The notes under the pieces: model-generated | Told to the model about the DNA's origin: nothing | The model's input: the letters and a program-made list of their open reading frames with translations, nothing else | Databases searched by the model: none | Assembly: GCA_017435505.1 (NCBI GenBank) | Contig: JAFSEZ010000022.1 | Coordinates: forward strand, 23,299 to 87,298 | Length of the DNA: 64,000 nucleotides | Direction of reading: 5' to 3' | Source of the DNA: Akkermansia sp. | GTDB lineage: Bacteria > Verrucomicrobiota > Verrucomicrobiia > Verrucomicrobiales > Akkermansiaceae | Made by a program: the position numbers and the translations under genes | Shown: in pieces, positions 26,109-35,318 of the stretch | How positions within the stretch are numbered: the stretch's first letter is position 1 | How the letters are laid out: each line of letters opens with the position of its first letter

Positions 26109-26930
26109 ATGATACGACCCGAAAAAATGGTGCCGCAAACACCCGGCATTGCCAAGACAGTGTGGAAACTCATCTACGCCGAAGCAGAAAAAGTGGTTCA
26201 AACAGAGCCTAAACTGGCCGGCATGTTGGATGATGTGGTCTTGAGCCGCAATTCACTTTGCAGCGCCGTAGCGGTTCGTTTGGCGCGCAAGTTGTCTCGC
26301 CGCGATATAGGTCGAGATGATTTGGAGCCCCTTATCCGGACCATCCTGCGCAATAATCCCACGGCGGTTGACTGTCTTGCGGCAGATATCATGGCAGTTG
26401 TTGATCGCGATGCTGCCTGCCACAACGCCTTGGAGCCTTTACTCTTTTTCAAAGGTTTTCATGCCTTGGCTACATACCGCGTAGCACACCTGCTGTGGCA
26501 GGAGGGAAGGCACCTGCTGGCACTTCTGTTCCAAAGCATAGGGAGTGAAGTGTTTGGGGTGGATATACACCCTGCGGCGCGCATTGGTTGCGGTATTTTG
26601 CTGGACCATGGTACCGGATTTGTTGTGGGTGAGACTGCCATCATCGAGAATAATGTATCCATGTTGCACGAAGTCACCTTGGGCGGTACCGGCAAAGAAA
26701 AAGGTGGTAATCGCCATCCTGTTGTGCGTAGTGGAGTACTCATCGGTGCCGGTGCAAAGGTACTGGGCCGGGTGGAAATAGGCGAGGGAGCCAAGATTGC
26801 AGCTTCATCCGTGGTGTTGCGCGATGTTGCACCCCACACAACAGTAGCAGGTGTACCTGCGGAGATAGTAGGTTCAGTAGCAGAAGATGCACCTGCGCTG
26901 GGTATGCGTCAAAGTATCTCAGAATCATGA
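26109..26930 (+). CDS. cysE: Serine O-acetyltransferase
   Basis: 273 residues from ATG 26109. N-terminal helical domain followed by left-handed beta-helix hexapeptide repeats: DIHPAARIGCGILLDHGTG, VVGETAIIENNVSMLHEVTL and GTGKEKGGNRHP, hallmark CysE stretches with catalytic Asp/His in DIHPAA and DHGTG. It makes O-acetylserine for cysteine synthesis. Its stop overlaps the ATG of the next gene (ATGA), indicating translational coupling with the flavoprotein. Confidence 0.93.
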   Translation: MIRPEKMVPQTPGIAKTVWKLIYAEAEKVVQTEPKLAGMLDDVVLSRNSLCSAVAVRLARKLSRRDIGRDDLEPLIRTILRNNPTAVDCLAADIMAVVDRDAACHNALEPLLFFKGFHALATYRVAHLLWQEGRHLLALLFQSIGSEVFGVDIHPAARIGCGILLDHGTGFVVGETAIIENNVSMLHEVTLGGTGKEKGGNRHPVVRSGVLIGAGAKVLGRVEIGEGAKIAASSVVLRDVAPHTTVAGVPAEIVGSVAEDAPALGMRQSISES

Positions 26931-28507
26931 TTCGGGAACTGGATATTCACTTGCCGTTGCGCAAGGCCGGCAAGACGGAAGCCTGCCGCAAAGCTGCTGC
27001 GCAGAAGTTGGCTATCTCTCCCAAGCGCATCCAAGGGATGCGACTGCTCAAGGAAAGTATTGATGCCCGCCGCCGTCCCATTTGCAAGCAATTACGCTAT
27101 CTTGTAGCGGTAGATGAAGCATTGCCTGCGGCCGAAGAATTAGTGTGCCACTATCCGCCTGTGCCGGCGGAGGCTCGCCGCGTTATCATTGTGGGTAGTG
27201 GGCCCGGTGGTCTTTTTGCTGCCTTGCGTTGCTTGGAATTGGGGCTCAAACCCATCATATTGGAACGTGGCAAAGATGTATCTGCCCGCCGATTTGACCT
27301 TCAACCCATCAACTGCCAAGGCTACGTGGTAGAGGATTCCAACTACTGCTTCGGTGAAGGTGGAGCCGGCACATTCTCCGATGGCAAACTTTTTACCCGC
27401 GCCACGAAACGTGGCCCGGTGATGGAGATTTACAAAACCTTTGTGGCTCACGGGGCCGCGCCGGAAATCATGACGGATGCTCACCCGCACATTGGTTCCA
27501 ACAAACTGCCCAACATCATCCGTGCCATGCGCCACAGCATTCTCAATGCCGGGGGCGAGGTGCATTTCGGTGCGCGGGTGAATGGATTGCTGAAATCTGC
27601 AGATGGTAAGAAACTGTGCGGTGTGCGCACGGCAGATGGTCGCGCATGGGAAGGCAATGCCGTGATTTTGGCTACGGGACACAGCGCGCGCGATGTATAC
27701 CGCATGTTACATGCCGAGGGAGTGCAGCTGGAGCGCAAACCCTTTGCCGTGGGGGTGCGCATTGAGCATCCGCAAGCGCTTATTGATGCTGCCCAGTATC
27801 ACTTGCGCCCCGGCGAAGTACGCCCGCAGGAATTGCCTGCTGCGCGTTACACCTTGGCCACCAAAATACGCGAGCGCGGTGTGCACTCATTCTGCATGTG
27901 CCCCGGAGGCTTCATTGTACCTGCCGCCACGGAGAATGATGAAGTGGTGGTCAACGGCATGTCTCTCTCCCGCCGCAATTCTCCCTTTGCCAATTCCGGT
28001 TTTGTTGTGACGGTGGAACCGGAAGATACCGACTTATACCTGCCGGAACATGGCATGCTTTCCGGTATAGCTTACCAAAAAGCCTTGGAGATAGCTACCT
28101 CTCAAGCAGGTGGCGGTATGCAGAAAGCCCCTGCTCAACGTGTGCTTGATTTCCTGGCCGGGCGTGTGTCTGATACCCTGCCGCGCACCAGCTATCATCC
28201 CGGCATTACTGCATGGGATTTGAATGCCCTGCTGCCGGAGAGCGTGTGTACCCGCATGCGCGAGGGTTTGCAATTCTTCAATCGCAAACTGCGTGGTTTT
28301 GCCGGCGAGGATGCTTTGCTCATCGGCTGTGAAACGCGCACCAGCTCCCCGGTACGCATTCCGCGCGATGCCGCCACCTTGCAGCACCCGCAGTTGGCTG
28401 GTCTTTTCCCCTGTGGCGAGGGGGCGGGCTACGCAGGTGGCATCGTTTCCGCGGCCTTAGATGGGCGCCGCTGTGCCGAAGCGGTGTTGGCCGCAGTTAC
28501 TTGCTGA
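26927..28507 (+). CDS. FAD-dependent oxidoreductase (COG2509-like)
   Basis: 526 residues. A ~75-residue N-terminal domain precedes the dinucleotide motif VGSGPGGLFAALRCLELGLKP and E/R of ILERG. CFGEGGAGTFSDGKL, GTNKL-like SNKLPNIIRAMR, AVGVRIEHPQALID and the C-terminal FPCGEGAGYAGGIVSAALDG match the widespread family of uncharacterised FAD-dependent dehydrogenases. Reaction unknown. Coupled to cysE by a 4-nt overlap, and overlapping by 11 nt at the 3' end with the convergent iron-sulfur gene, so the two genes share terminal DNA. Confidence 0.85.
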   Translation: MIRELDIHLPLRKAGKTEACRKAAAQKLAISPKRIQGMRLLKESIDARRRPICKQLRYLVAVDEALPAAEELVCHYPPVPAEARRVIIVGSGPGGLFAALRCLELGLKPIILERGKDVSARRFDLQPINCQGYVVEDSNYCFGEGGAGTFSDGKLFTRATKRGPVMEIYKTFVAHGAAPEIMTDAHPHIGSNKLPNIIRAMRHSILNAGGEVHFGARVNGLLKSADGKKLCGVRTADGRAWEGNAVILATGHSARDVYRMLHAEGVQLERKPFAVGVRIEHPQALIDAAQYHLRPGEVRPQELPAARYTLATKIRERGVHSFCMCPGGFIVPAATENDEVVVNGMSLSRRNSPFANSGFVVTVEPEDTDLYLPEHGMLSGIAYQKALEIATSQAGGGMQKAPAQRVLDFLAGRVSDTLPRTSYHPGITAWDLNALLPESVCTRMREGLQFFNRKLRGFAGEDALLIGCETRTSSPVRIPRDAATLQHPQLAGLFPCGEGAGYAGGIVSAALDGRRCAEAVLAAVTC

Positions 28508-30518
28508 GCACGTAGAGCGTGTGAGGTTTTGTACCTGCTGCGTCAAAGGTAGTGCACACCTTTGACGGGGCATCTTTCACCAAATCAATCAGCTTGATAG
28601 CCTGGGTAGGGCAGGCCAATTGACAAGCCGTCTGCGGGGTGCTGCCCTCAGCCTTGGCCAAGTTGATACGTTGTACGCAATAGGTGCATTTTTCCATCAC
28701 CCCGCGAGAACGCACCGTTACATCCGGGTTGGTTGGCAAATGCGTTGCTGCAAGGGATTGGCGTGCGTAATCACGGAAATTAAATGTGCGGGCTTGGTAG
28801 GGGCATGCTGCCGAGCAATAGCGCGTGCCCCAGCAGCGGGGATACACCATCGCATTGAGCCCATCGCTTGTGTGCACCGTGGCATTTACGGGGCACACCG
28901 CCTCGCAGGGTGCATCCTCGCAATGGCGGCATGCCATGGGTACGAACAGCTCTTTTTTATGCGTGGAGTCAAAATAGCGGTCGATGCGCAGCCATTGAAT
29001 ATCGCGGTGGCGCATCATTTCCTCTTGACCCACGGTAGGGATATTATTTTCTGCTCGGCAGGCCACCACACAAGCTGCACAGCCAATGCAAGCACTCACA
29101 TCAATCGTCATGCCCCATTGGGGAGAGGGAGCAAGCGGTGCGGTGTACGTGGACAAGGTGGGTTTGCATGAACCCTTTTGTGTGAGCAGAGGACATGGTT
29201 GCTCACACAAATCATAGGAGTCTACATTCTCCAATCCGGGCAACAGGGGGAACAAATCGTTCTGTATACTCGACCATGGTTGAGCGGGAAGCGTGTATTG
29301 CTTCACCCGCACGGAAACAGGGCGGGATTCGGGAGCTTTCTTGCTTAAATACACAGCCGGCGCCCCGGCAACACCTGTGAGAGGATCATACGTCTCCTGC
29401 AACCAGCGATTGTGCAGGAAGCGTCCATCTGCAAAGAAGGGATGCACATACGGTACATGCTTAGTGGCAACAGGGCAGGGGGTGGGTAAAGGGCAAGCCC
29501 CGTTCACATAGCCTTTTTTGAGCGCTTGCGGCAAATTGCCTACTACTTTTTCCAGCCACGTGCGAGCCGGGAGTTTGCAACTTTCTTCACCCAAGGGCAG
29601 TTGGCCATTGTGCAGCAGAGCATGCAGGGCGTCGGCCTCCGAAACAGCCGTGCGCAACGCATGCAACACAGGTTGTCGCAAGCATAAATTGCTGTGCGCA
29701 TCTGCCTCTGCTCCCCATTCTTCTAAAAAGTGAGTCTGCGGCACGGTATATTGGCAACACTTGGACGTTTCATCTTCAAACAAAGCAAAACGCACTGTCT
29801 CGGCACTTGTTTGCCGCAGCATATCGGCAAAATCCGGGTGAAAGGCTGCCACATCTGCCGGGGTAAAGATGAAGAGCAAATCAATGCCCGGCATATCAGC
29901 CATCAGCTCTTGCAAACTGCCAAATCCGGTCGGGTAGTGGCCGGGTTTACCTACCGTTGCATCTTGTACGGCCTCCAAAGCCTTGAAAGTGCTGCTGCGC
30001 GATTGGCAAACGGTATCATAGGCGTAGCATGTGACTCCACCGTGTGCCATGAGAGCAGCACATTGTTGCTGACGGATGGGGGAATAGCCCTGCGGCAGCA
30101 ACAATGCAGTGCGGCGTCCCCCCTGAATAGCCCTTGCCCATGCGCGAAAAGCACCTTGCACACCCTCCCACGGATAGCTTTTGCCATTGAAGGTGGGGGT
30201 TGCCAGGCGGTGTTCATCATACACATCCAAGATAGACGCTTGTGCAAAAGCCGGCAAACCCGGACGAGCCGAGTAGGCAGGATTCGGTTGCAGGGAAGTG
30301 GGGACGGCATCGTGGCACACCGCCAGCATGGGGAAAGCTCCGTTGGCCCACGGCATGCAGGTGGCAAAGCATGTGGCTTCTCCCGGTCGCACCCACTCCG
30401 GACCATCTTCCGGTTGCACCGCGTATTCCTGTGCACGTCGGCAAGCGGGTAGCGCCGCCAGAGCCAGCAATCCCAGCCCTTTCAACAGTGTACGACGTGT
30501 CGGAGAAAAATCCTGCAT
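28497..30518 (-). CDS. ActB-like iron-sulfur protein with molybdopterin-oxidoreductase-like domain
   Basis: 673 residues from ATG 30518. Twin-arginine signal with lipobox-like end (RRTLLKGLGLLALAALPAC). Residues ~30-450 resemble a shortened molybdopterin-oxidoreductase domain. The C-terminal ~210 residues bind iron-sulfur clusters: CIGCAACVVACRAENNIP, CRHCEDAPCEAVCP, CWGTRYCSAACPYQARTFNF and MEKCTYCVQRI. The third motif lacks the second Cys (CWGT), as in ActB of alternative complex III. ActB proteins are normally near 1000 residues and are encoded with ActA, C, D, E and F; none is nearby. Likely an exported electron-transfer subunit. Confidence 0.8.
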   Translation of the reverse strand: MQDFSPTRRTLLKGLGLLALAALPACRRAQEYAVQPEDGPEWVRPGEATCFATCMPWANGAFPMLAVCHDAVPTSLQPNPAYSARPGLPAFAQASILDVYDEHRLATPTFNGKSYPWEGVQGAFRAWARAIQGGRRTALLLPQGYSPIRQQQCAALMAHGGVTCYAYDTVCQSRSSTFKALEAVQDATVGKPGHYPTGFGSLQELMADMPGIDLLFIFTPADVAAFHPDFADMLRQTSAETVRFALFEDETSKCCQYTVPQTHFLEEWGAEADAHSNLCLRQPVLHALRTAVSEADALHALLHNGQLPLGEESCKLPARTWLEKVVGNLPQALKKGYVNGACPLPTPCPVATKHVPYVHPFFADGRFLHNRWLQETYDPLTGVAGAPAVYLSKKAPESRPVSVRVKQYTLPAQPWSSIQNDLFPLLPGLENVDSYDLCEQPCPLLTQKGSCKPTLSTYTAPLAPSPQWGMTIDVSACIGCAACVVACRAENNIPTVGQEEMMRHRDIQWLRIDRYFDSTHKKELFVPMACRHCEDAPCEAVCPVNATVHTSDGLNAMVYPRCWGTRYCSAACPYQARTFNFRDYARQSLAATHLPTNPDVTVRSRGVMEKCTYCVQRINLAKAEGSTPQTACQLACPTQAIKLIDLVKDAPSKVCTTFDAAGTKPHTLYVLSK

Positions 30519-30525
30519 GCCGCTC

Positions 30526-30554
30526 ATTCTACCGCGCATTACCCGTGCCGACAA
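30526..30554 (-). promoter_or_regulatory. Promoter of ActB-like gene, leaderless
   Basis: Minus strand TTGTCG (30549-30554), 17-nt spacer, TAGAAT (30526-30531), 7 nt to ATG at 30518. The upstream ATG at 30527 is inside the -10 box, so it is not the start. Confidence 0.6.
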
Positions 30555-30586
30555 GACAAATCCTTGCAATTACAAGATGGCAGTGC

Positions 30587-30615
30587 TTGCCAAAGACAAA
30601 CAAATTTGCTATGAT
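30587..30615 (+). promoter_or_regulatory. Promoter of DUF3472-like gene, leaderless
   Basis: TTGCCA (30587-30592), 17-nt spacer, TATGAT (30610-30615), 8 nt to ATG at 30624. Divergent from the ActB-like promoter. Confidence 0.65.
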
Positions 30616-30623
30616 GAGCTGCG

Positions 30624-31580
30624 ATGAAACCCGTCACATCCATACTGGCAGGGGTCGTGGCAGCTCTCACTCTCTGTGGGCAGCAGGCTATGGCCGACCG
30701 CAATTCGGACTACTGGGCTCCGGAAAATATGGCCGCACGCCAATGCTCATCCGTGCATTTGGGGTATCTGCCGGCCATTCACTCACACACCGCTGCCTAC
30801 ACAGAAATGGTGGTGGAAAAAAGTGCTCCCGGCACCTACTTTGCCTGCAACAATTTTGGTTGTGGTTATATTGGTGTGCAGGAATTGGCAGAAAAAGAAC
30901 CCGGTGGCCGTGGCCAGCGTGTGGCTATCTTCTCTATTTGGGATGCCAAGGACAGTGGGGACAACCCTCATGCTGCTCCCGAAGAAGAACGCGCCAAGTT
31001 GGTGCAAAAGGGCCGTTTGGTCACAACCCGCCGCTTTGGTGGCGAGGGTACGGGCGGCAATTCCATGCGTCCCTTCAATTGGAAGGAGGGCGAAAAGATT
31101 CGCACCTTGGTCATTGAGCGTCCGGATGGCGAGGATTTTCGCCAGCTGGCCGGTTACATCTGGGATCCTGAGACGAACCGCTGGGAATTGCTGAGCTGCT
31201 GGCGTATTCAGGCACTGTACCGCGGTTTGGGTGGCGGTTGCGGCTTTGTGGAAGATTTCCGCCGCAACGTGGAATCTAAGAAGTACGAACGCCGCGCTAC
31301 ATTCGGCCCCGCATGGCGTTGGGCAGATAACAAGTGGAGCCAGGCCACCCAATTCCGTTTTACCAAGGATGGCAACCCCAACATGGAAATCAACTGCCGC
31401 TTCAACCCCGCCCTGGGCTTCTTCTCCCTGGCAAGCGGCGGTGATATCAAGCCTGATGCGGATTTCCAACTCTGGGAAAACAAAGCCTTGCCCACGCCTT
31501 CCACTGCCAAGGAACCCGGCGAGGATGTGATGAAGCTCATCACGGCTCCCAAGCTGGAGCCCGTTTCCTACGAAAAGTAA
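30624..31580 (+). CDS. Secreted DUF3472-like protein
   Basis: 318 residues with a signal peptide (VTSILAGVVAALTLCGQQAMA). The mature part has YLPAIHSHTAAYTEMVVEKS, FGCGYIGVQELAEK and RGQRVAIFSIWDA, a pattern I associate with DUF3472, a beta-sandwich domain of secreted proteins of unknown role. The family assignment is from memory of the motif and not certain. Exonuclease III follows after 21 nt. Confidence 0.65.
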   Translation: MKPVTSILAGVVAALTLCGQQAMADRNSDYWAPENMAARQCSSVHLGYLPAIHSHTAAYTEMVVEKSAPGTYFACNNFGCGYIGVQELAEKEPGGRGQRVAIFSIWDAKDSGDNPHAAPEEERAKLVQKGRLVTTRRFGGEGTGGNSMRPFNWKEGEKIRTLVIERPDGEDFRQLAGYIWDPETNRWELLSCWRIQALYRGLGGGCGFVEDFRRNVESKKYERRATFGPAWRWADNKWSQATQFRFTKDGNPNMEINCRFNPALGFFSLASGGDIKPDADFQLWENKALPTPSTAKEPGEDVMKLITAPKLEPVSYEK

Positions 31581-31601
31581 GCCACCCCTCATTCTACCGC
31601 C

Positions 31602-32360
31602 ATGAAAATCGTCAGCTGGAACGTCAATGGTATTCGTGCTACGCTGGGCAAAGGCCTGGCAGAAAAGATGGATGAATTGGCACCTGATATTCTTTGTTTG
31701 CAGGAAATCAAAGCTCGCCCCGAGCAGGTGAGCGACCTCTGGCTGGCATCCTGGCCGCATGCGCTGTGGAATCCTGCTCAGCGACCGGGTTATTCCGGCG
31801 TGCTCATCCTTTCCCGGGTGCAGCCCCTGAGCACTTCCACAGGCATTGGAGTGCCTGAGCATGATACGGAGGGGCGAGTGGCCACGATGGAATTTGAGGA
31901 TTTTTACCTGGTGAATTGCTACACTCCCAATTCCCAGAATGAATTGGCTCGCTTGCCGTATCGCCAAGAGTGGGATGCTGCTTTCCGTGCCTATGTCACT
32001 CGTTTGGCCGAGACAAAACCCGTGGTCTTCTGCGGCGATTTGAACGTGGCACACGAGGAGATTGATTTGGCCCGGCCGGCGGCCAATCATTTCAGCGCCG
32101 GTTTCTCCGATGAAGAGCGCGCCGGTTTCACCCAACTTTTGCAGGCCGGCTTTGCGGATACCTTCCGCCGCTTGCATCCGGATGCGCGCGATGCATACTC
32201 CTGGTGGAGTTTCCGAGGCGGTGCCCGCGCTAGGAACGTAGGCTGGCGTATCGACTACTTCTGCGTTTCAGAATCCCTCTTGCCGCGTGTGGGAGAGGCC
32301 AAGATTCACGCAGACGTGACCGGCTCCGATCATTGCCCCGTGTCCGTCACTCTTCAATAA
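31602..32360 (+). CDS. xth: Exodeoxyribonuclease III (AP endonuclease)
   Basis: 252 residues. EEP-fold catalytic motifs in order: SWNVNGIRA, CLQEIKA, GYSGVLILSR, FCGDLNVAHEEIDLA, WRIDYFCVS and the terminal SDHCPV. It repairs abasic sites and has 3'-5' exonuclease activity. Same strand and 21 nt behind the DUF3472-like gene; a strong terminator follows 18 nt after its stop. Confidence 0.95.
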   Translation: MKIVSWNVNGIRATLGKGLAEKMDELAPDILCLQEIKARPEQVSDLWLASWPHALWNPAQRPGYSGVLILSRVQPLSTSTGIGVPEHDTEGRVATMEFEDFYLVNCYTPNSQNELARLPYRQEWDAAFRAYVTRLAETKPVVFCGDLNVAHEEIDLARPAANHFSAGFSDEERAGFTQLLQAGFADTFRRLHPDARDAYSWWSFRGGARARNVGWRIDYFCVSESLLPRVGEAKIHADVTGSDHCPVSVTLQ

Positions 32361-32377
32361 CCTCTTCTTCTTTCCTG

Positions 32378-32414
32378 CCGCCGGAAACCCATGAGGTTCT
32401 CCGGCGGTTTTTTT
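32378..32414 (+). terminator. Strong intrinsic terminator after exonuclease III
   Basis: CCGCCGGA (32378-32385) pairs with TCCGGCGG (32400-32407), extended inside by AACC/GGTT, followed by seven T. Confidence 0.92.
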
Positions 32415-32533
32415 GCGTTCATTGTCCCCCTGTGCATGAAGACAAAAAGAGGGAGGGGAGGAATAATGTCCGCTCCTCCCCTCCCAAACCCCTGGAATTA
32501 TGTCAGTAAGAATGGTCGTATGTAGGCTCCCTA

Positions 32534-33622
32534 TCAGGAGTGCATGGGCATGAGCACATACAGGAACTCATCTGCCACACGCATGACACCCGGACTGGAA
32601 GAATCTATCAAATCCAGCGATACTTCATTGTCGCCCACAGCCTTGAGGGGGGCTTGGATGAAGTCGGCGTTGAAGGTGATAGCCAACTCGCGGCCGTTGT
32701 AGTCGATGGGCATTTCTTCGTTGGCATCGCCCAATTCAGCTGCGCTGGACTGCACTTCCATCATGCCGGGAGTGAAGCGGAAGGTGACGGTGTTGGTCTT
32801 TTCTGCAGAGAGCAGGGAGACGCGGCGCACAATTTCGTTGAGATCCTGCGCGGGCATGGTGATGCGCTCGCTGTAGCGGCCGGGAATCACTTGGCGATAG
32901 TTGGGATAGTTGCCGTCAATCAGCTTGGTGATGAGCAGCGTATCGCCAAAGTCGAAAGAAGCTTGGTTGCTGGTAATGCGCACCATCACATCGCCGGCAT
33001 CGCCAAGCAGACGGTGAATTTCTGCCACGGCGCGGCTGGGTATATCAATGCACACCTGCTGAGATTCGGGGAATTCCAAATCATTCTCGAAGAGAGCCAA
33101 GCGGCGACCATCGGTTGCCACCAAAGTGAGCTTGCCGTCCTGGAAGCAGGTGTAGATACCATTGAGCACGTAGCGCGTGCCATCATTGGAGATGGCAAAC
33201 TCCGTGTAGCGGATGCCGCGGTTGAGCATGGCCTGCGGCACTTTGAATTCGCGGGCTTCCTTGAAAACAGGCATCTGCGGATACTCATCTGCGGCAATGC
33301 CGTTCAGACGGAACTTGGCTCGGTTGCAGCATATAGTAGCAGTTGTACCACGTACCTCGATGCTGATTTCGCCATCGCGCATCTCACGCACGATGCTTTG
33401 CAACTTCTTGGCAGGCAATGTGGCAGCACCGGGTGTGGTGACAATGCAGGGTACCTTGGCCAGAATGGTTAACTCCATGTTTGTGGTGGTGAGCTTCAGC
33501 TCCCCATCAGCTGCTTCCAGCAATACATTAGAGAGAATCGGCAGACTCGGGCGGTTCGACACCACACCGGCTACTTTGTTCAGGCCGTCCAACAGGACTT
33601 GTTTTGCAAGGGCGAATTTCAT
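32534..33622 (-). CDS. dnaN: DNA polymerase III beta subunit (sliding clamp)
   Basis: 362 residues, the usual clamp length with three repeated domains. LDGLNKVAGVVSNRPSLPILSNVLLEA, the loop LVATDGRRLAL, LLITKLIDGNYPNYRQVIP and the C-terminal YVLMPM are diagnostic. It holds polymerase on DNA. In many bacteria it lies between dnaA and recF; here it stands alone. Unlike many neighbours it has a leader with an AAAGGA Shine-Dalgarno-like site 7-8 nt before the ATG. Confidence 0.96.
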   Translation of the reverse strand: MKFALAKQVLLDGLNKVAGVVSNRPSLPILSNVLLEAADGELKLTTTNMELTILAKVPCIVTTPGAATLPAKKLQSIVREMRDGEISIEVRGTTATICCNRAKFRLNGIAADEYPQMPVFKEAREFKVPQAMLNRGIRYTEFAISNDGTRYVLNGIYTCFQDGKLTLVATDGRRLALFENDLEFPESQQVCIDIPSRAVAEIHRLLGDAGDVMVRITSNQASFDFGDTLLITKLIDGNYPNYRQVIPGRYSERITMPAQDLNEIVRRVSLLSAEKTNTVTFRFTPGMMEVQSSAAELGDANEEMPIDYNGRELAITFNADFIQAPLKAVGDNEVSLDLIDSSSPGVMRVADEFLYVLMPMHS

Positions 33623-33646
33623 GACGTATTCCTTTTGGTTGCATGC

Positions 33647-33675
33647 ATTTTACTGTTTTCTATATCCCCTTGCAA
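33647..33675 (-). promoter_or_regulatory. dnaN promoter
   Basis: Minus strand TTGCAA (33670-33675), 17-nt spacer, TAAAAT (33647-33652), leader of about 20 nt with an AAAGGA ribosome site. Confidence 0.6.
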
Positions 33676-33777
33676 GCTCAATTATCCAATTTTACCAGAT
33701 TTTCTATATGTTTACCCTAGCTTGTACTATATCTTGTGTTTTTTTCGCGCGCGTGTACACATGCTGTGCGTGGATGA

Positions 33778-33818
33778 CAAAAAATCGGTATTTTACTTTT
33801 CTTAAATGAAATACCGAT
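33778..33818 (-). terminator. Terminator after sdaA
   Basis: ATCGGTATTT (33784-33793) and AAATACCGAT (33809-33818) form a perfect 10-bp stem; on the minus strand it is followed by a T-tract (plus-strand A run 33778-33784). Confidence 0.88.
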
Positions 33819-33851
33819 AGGAAGAGATAAGGTTGTATGGGGAGCCAACAA

Positions 33852-35231
33852 TCAGCAGGTGAAAGCATTACGGGCGAGTCCGGCAAGAGCGGTTTCCCGG
33901 TAGCCGGATTGGAGAGCCCGGCCGGTTTCATCCATGGTGGCAATGACACTATCGAGGCTCACAAAATGAGAGCCATTGCCGCGCATGGCGAGGCGGGCGG
34001 CATTCACGGCTTTCACCGCGCCGATAGCGTTGCGCTCAATGCAGGGGACTTGGACGAGGCCGCAGATGGGGTCACAGGTGAGGCCGAGATTGTGTTCCAT
34101 GGCAATTTCGGCGGCGTTTTCCACTTGTGCCACGGTACCGCCCATGGCAGCGGTGAGCCCCGCAGCCGCCATAGAGCAAGCCACACCTACCTCTCCCTGG
34201 CAGCCCACCTCTGCACCGGAGATGGATGCATTGGCGCGGTATAAGCTGCAAATGGCAGAAGCGGTGAGCAGGAATGTTTCCATACCGTTTTCAAAATCGG
34301 TAGGGGCTTTTTTGCTGCCATAGCGTTCAAAATAGCGGAGCACCGCAGGGAGCACACCGGCAGAGCCCATGGTGGGGGCAGTGACTACGCGCCCGCCTGC
34401 GGCATTTTCTTCGGACACGGCAAAGGCCCAGAGGTTAATCCAGTCGATGATGGTGAGAGCATCTGTGGCATTGCGGTGGAATTGGTCTTCCAGGCTCATG
34501 TAGATTTGGGGTGCGCGGCGAGCAAGTCGGAGCTCACCGGGCAGGGTACCCCAGGTGCTGATACCGCGTTCCACGGCTTGTTGCATGGCCGAGATGATGC
34601 GGTGCAGGCGCGCTTTGAGCAAGGGGGCAGGGTAGAGGGTGGTTTCATTGCGGCGCACAAGCTCGGCAATGCTCATCTTGTGCTTGTAGCAGAGGGATAC
34701 CAGCTCATTGCACGAATTGAACTCAAAGGGAACCGGGCGGGGATTTTGCGGAGGCGTGTCCATTTCATCTGCCCGGCGCACCGCACCGCCACCCACGGAA
34801 AAATATACCTCATCCGCCAAATGAGCACCCTGTGCATTCAGCGCACGGAAACGCATGCCATTGGCATGCTGCGGCAGGAAGGTGTCTTTTTGCAGGATGA
34901 TGTCTTCCTGCAAATCAAAATCAATGGTGTGGCTGCCCCCAAGAGCCAGCTTTTTTTGCTCTTTTACCTCACCCAGGAAATCGTGGTTCAGATTCATGGT
35001 TTCAGCTTCCAGCCCGAGTAAGCCATACACCACGGCAGAGGGCGTGCCGTGCCCCTCGCCGGTGAGAGCGAGAGAACCATATAAATCCACCTTTACGCCG
35101 TGTACAGAGGCAAGCTTGCCTTCACGCTGCAAATCTGCCGCAAAGCGTGCAGCGGCGCGCATGGGGCCCATGGTATGGGAACTGGAAGGACCAATGCCGA
35201 TGGAGAACACATCAAAAAAGCTGGTGTACAT
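33852..35231 (-). CDS. sdaA: L-serine ammonia-lyase
   Basis: 459 residues from ATG 35231. [16 protein letters not shown] near residue 12, [28 protein letters not shown] and the cysteines in [17 protein letters not shown] and [13 protein letters not shown] match iron-sulfur L-serine dehydratases, which turn serine into pyruvate and ammonia. An earlier in-frame start (35282) would place the kbl terminator inside the gene, so 35231 is preferred. Lies downstream of kbl in the same direction. Confidence 0.94.
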   Translation of the reverse strand: MYTSFFDVFSIGIGPSSSHTMGPMRAAARFAADLQREGKLASVHGVKVDLYGSLALTGEGHGTPSAVVYGLLGLEAETMNLNHDFLGEVKEQKKLALGGSHTIDFDLQEDIILQKDTFLPQHANGMRFRALNAQGAHLADEVYFSVGGGAVRRADEMDTPPQNPRPVPFEFNSCNELVSLCYKHKMSIAELVRRNETTLYPAPLLKARLHRIISAMQQAVERGISTWGTLPGELRLARRAPQIYMSLEDQFHRNATDALTIIDWINLWAFAVSEENAAGGRVVTAPTMGSAGVLPAVLRYFERYGSKKAPTDFENGMETFLLTASAICSLYRANASISGAEVGCQGEVGVACSMAAAGLTAAMGGTVAQVENAAEIAMEHNLGLTCDPICGLVQVPCIERNAIGAVKAVNAARLAMRGNGSHFVSLDSVIATMDETGRALQSGYRETALAGLARNAFTC

Positions 35232-35259
35232 GGTAGAAAAGCGGTGGTGGTGCAGCGTG

Positions 35260-35296
35260 AAAAAGCCCGACCCGGCTGACAAGGAGCGGGTCGGGC
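35260..35296 (-). terminator. Terminator after kbl
   Basis: GCCCGACCC (35265-35273) and GGGTCGGGC (35288-35296) form a perfect 9-bp stem, followed on the minus strand by five T. It separates kbl from sdaA, though readthrough may link them. Confidence 0.88.
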
Positions 35297-35318
35297 AGAG
35301 GTATGAAGACCGAAAGTC

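Noticed and set aside
33682..33690. TTATCCAAT, a DnaA-box-like 9-mer upstream of dnaN
   Set aside because: Single imperfect box without neighbours; does not support a second origin.
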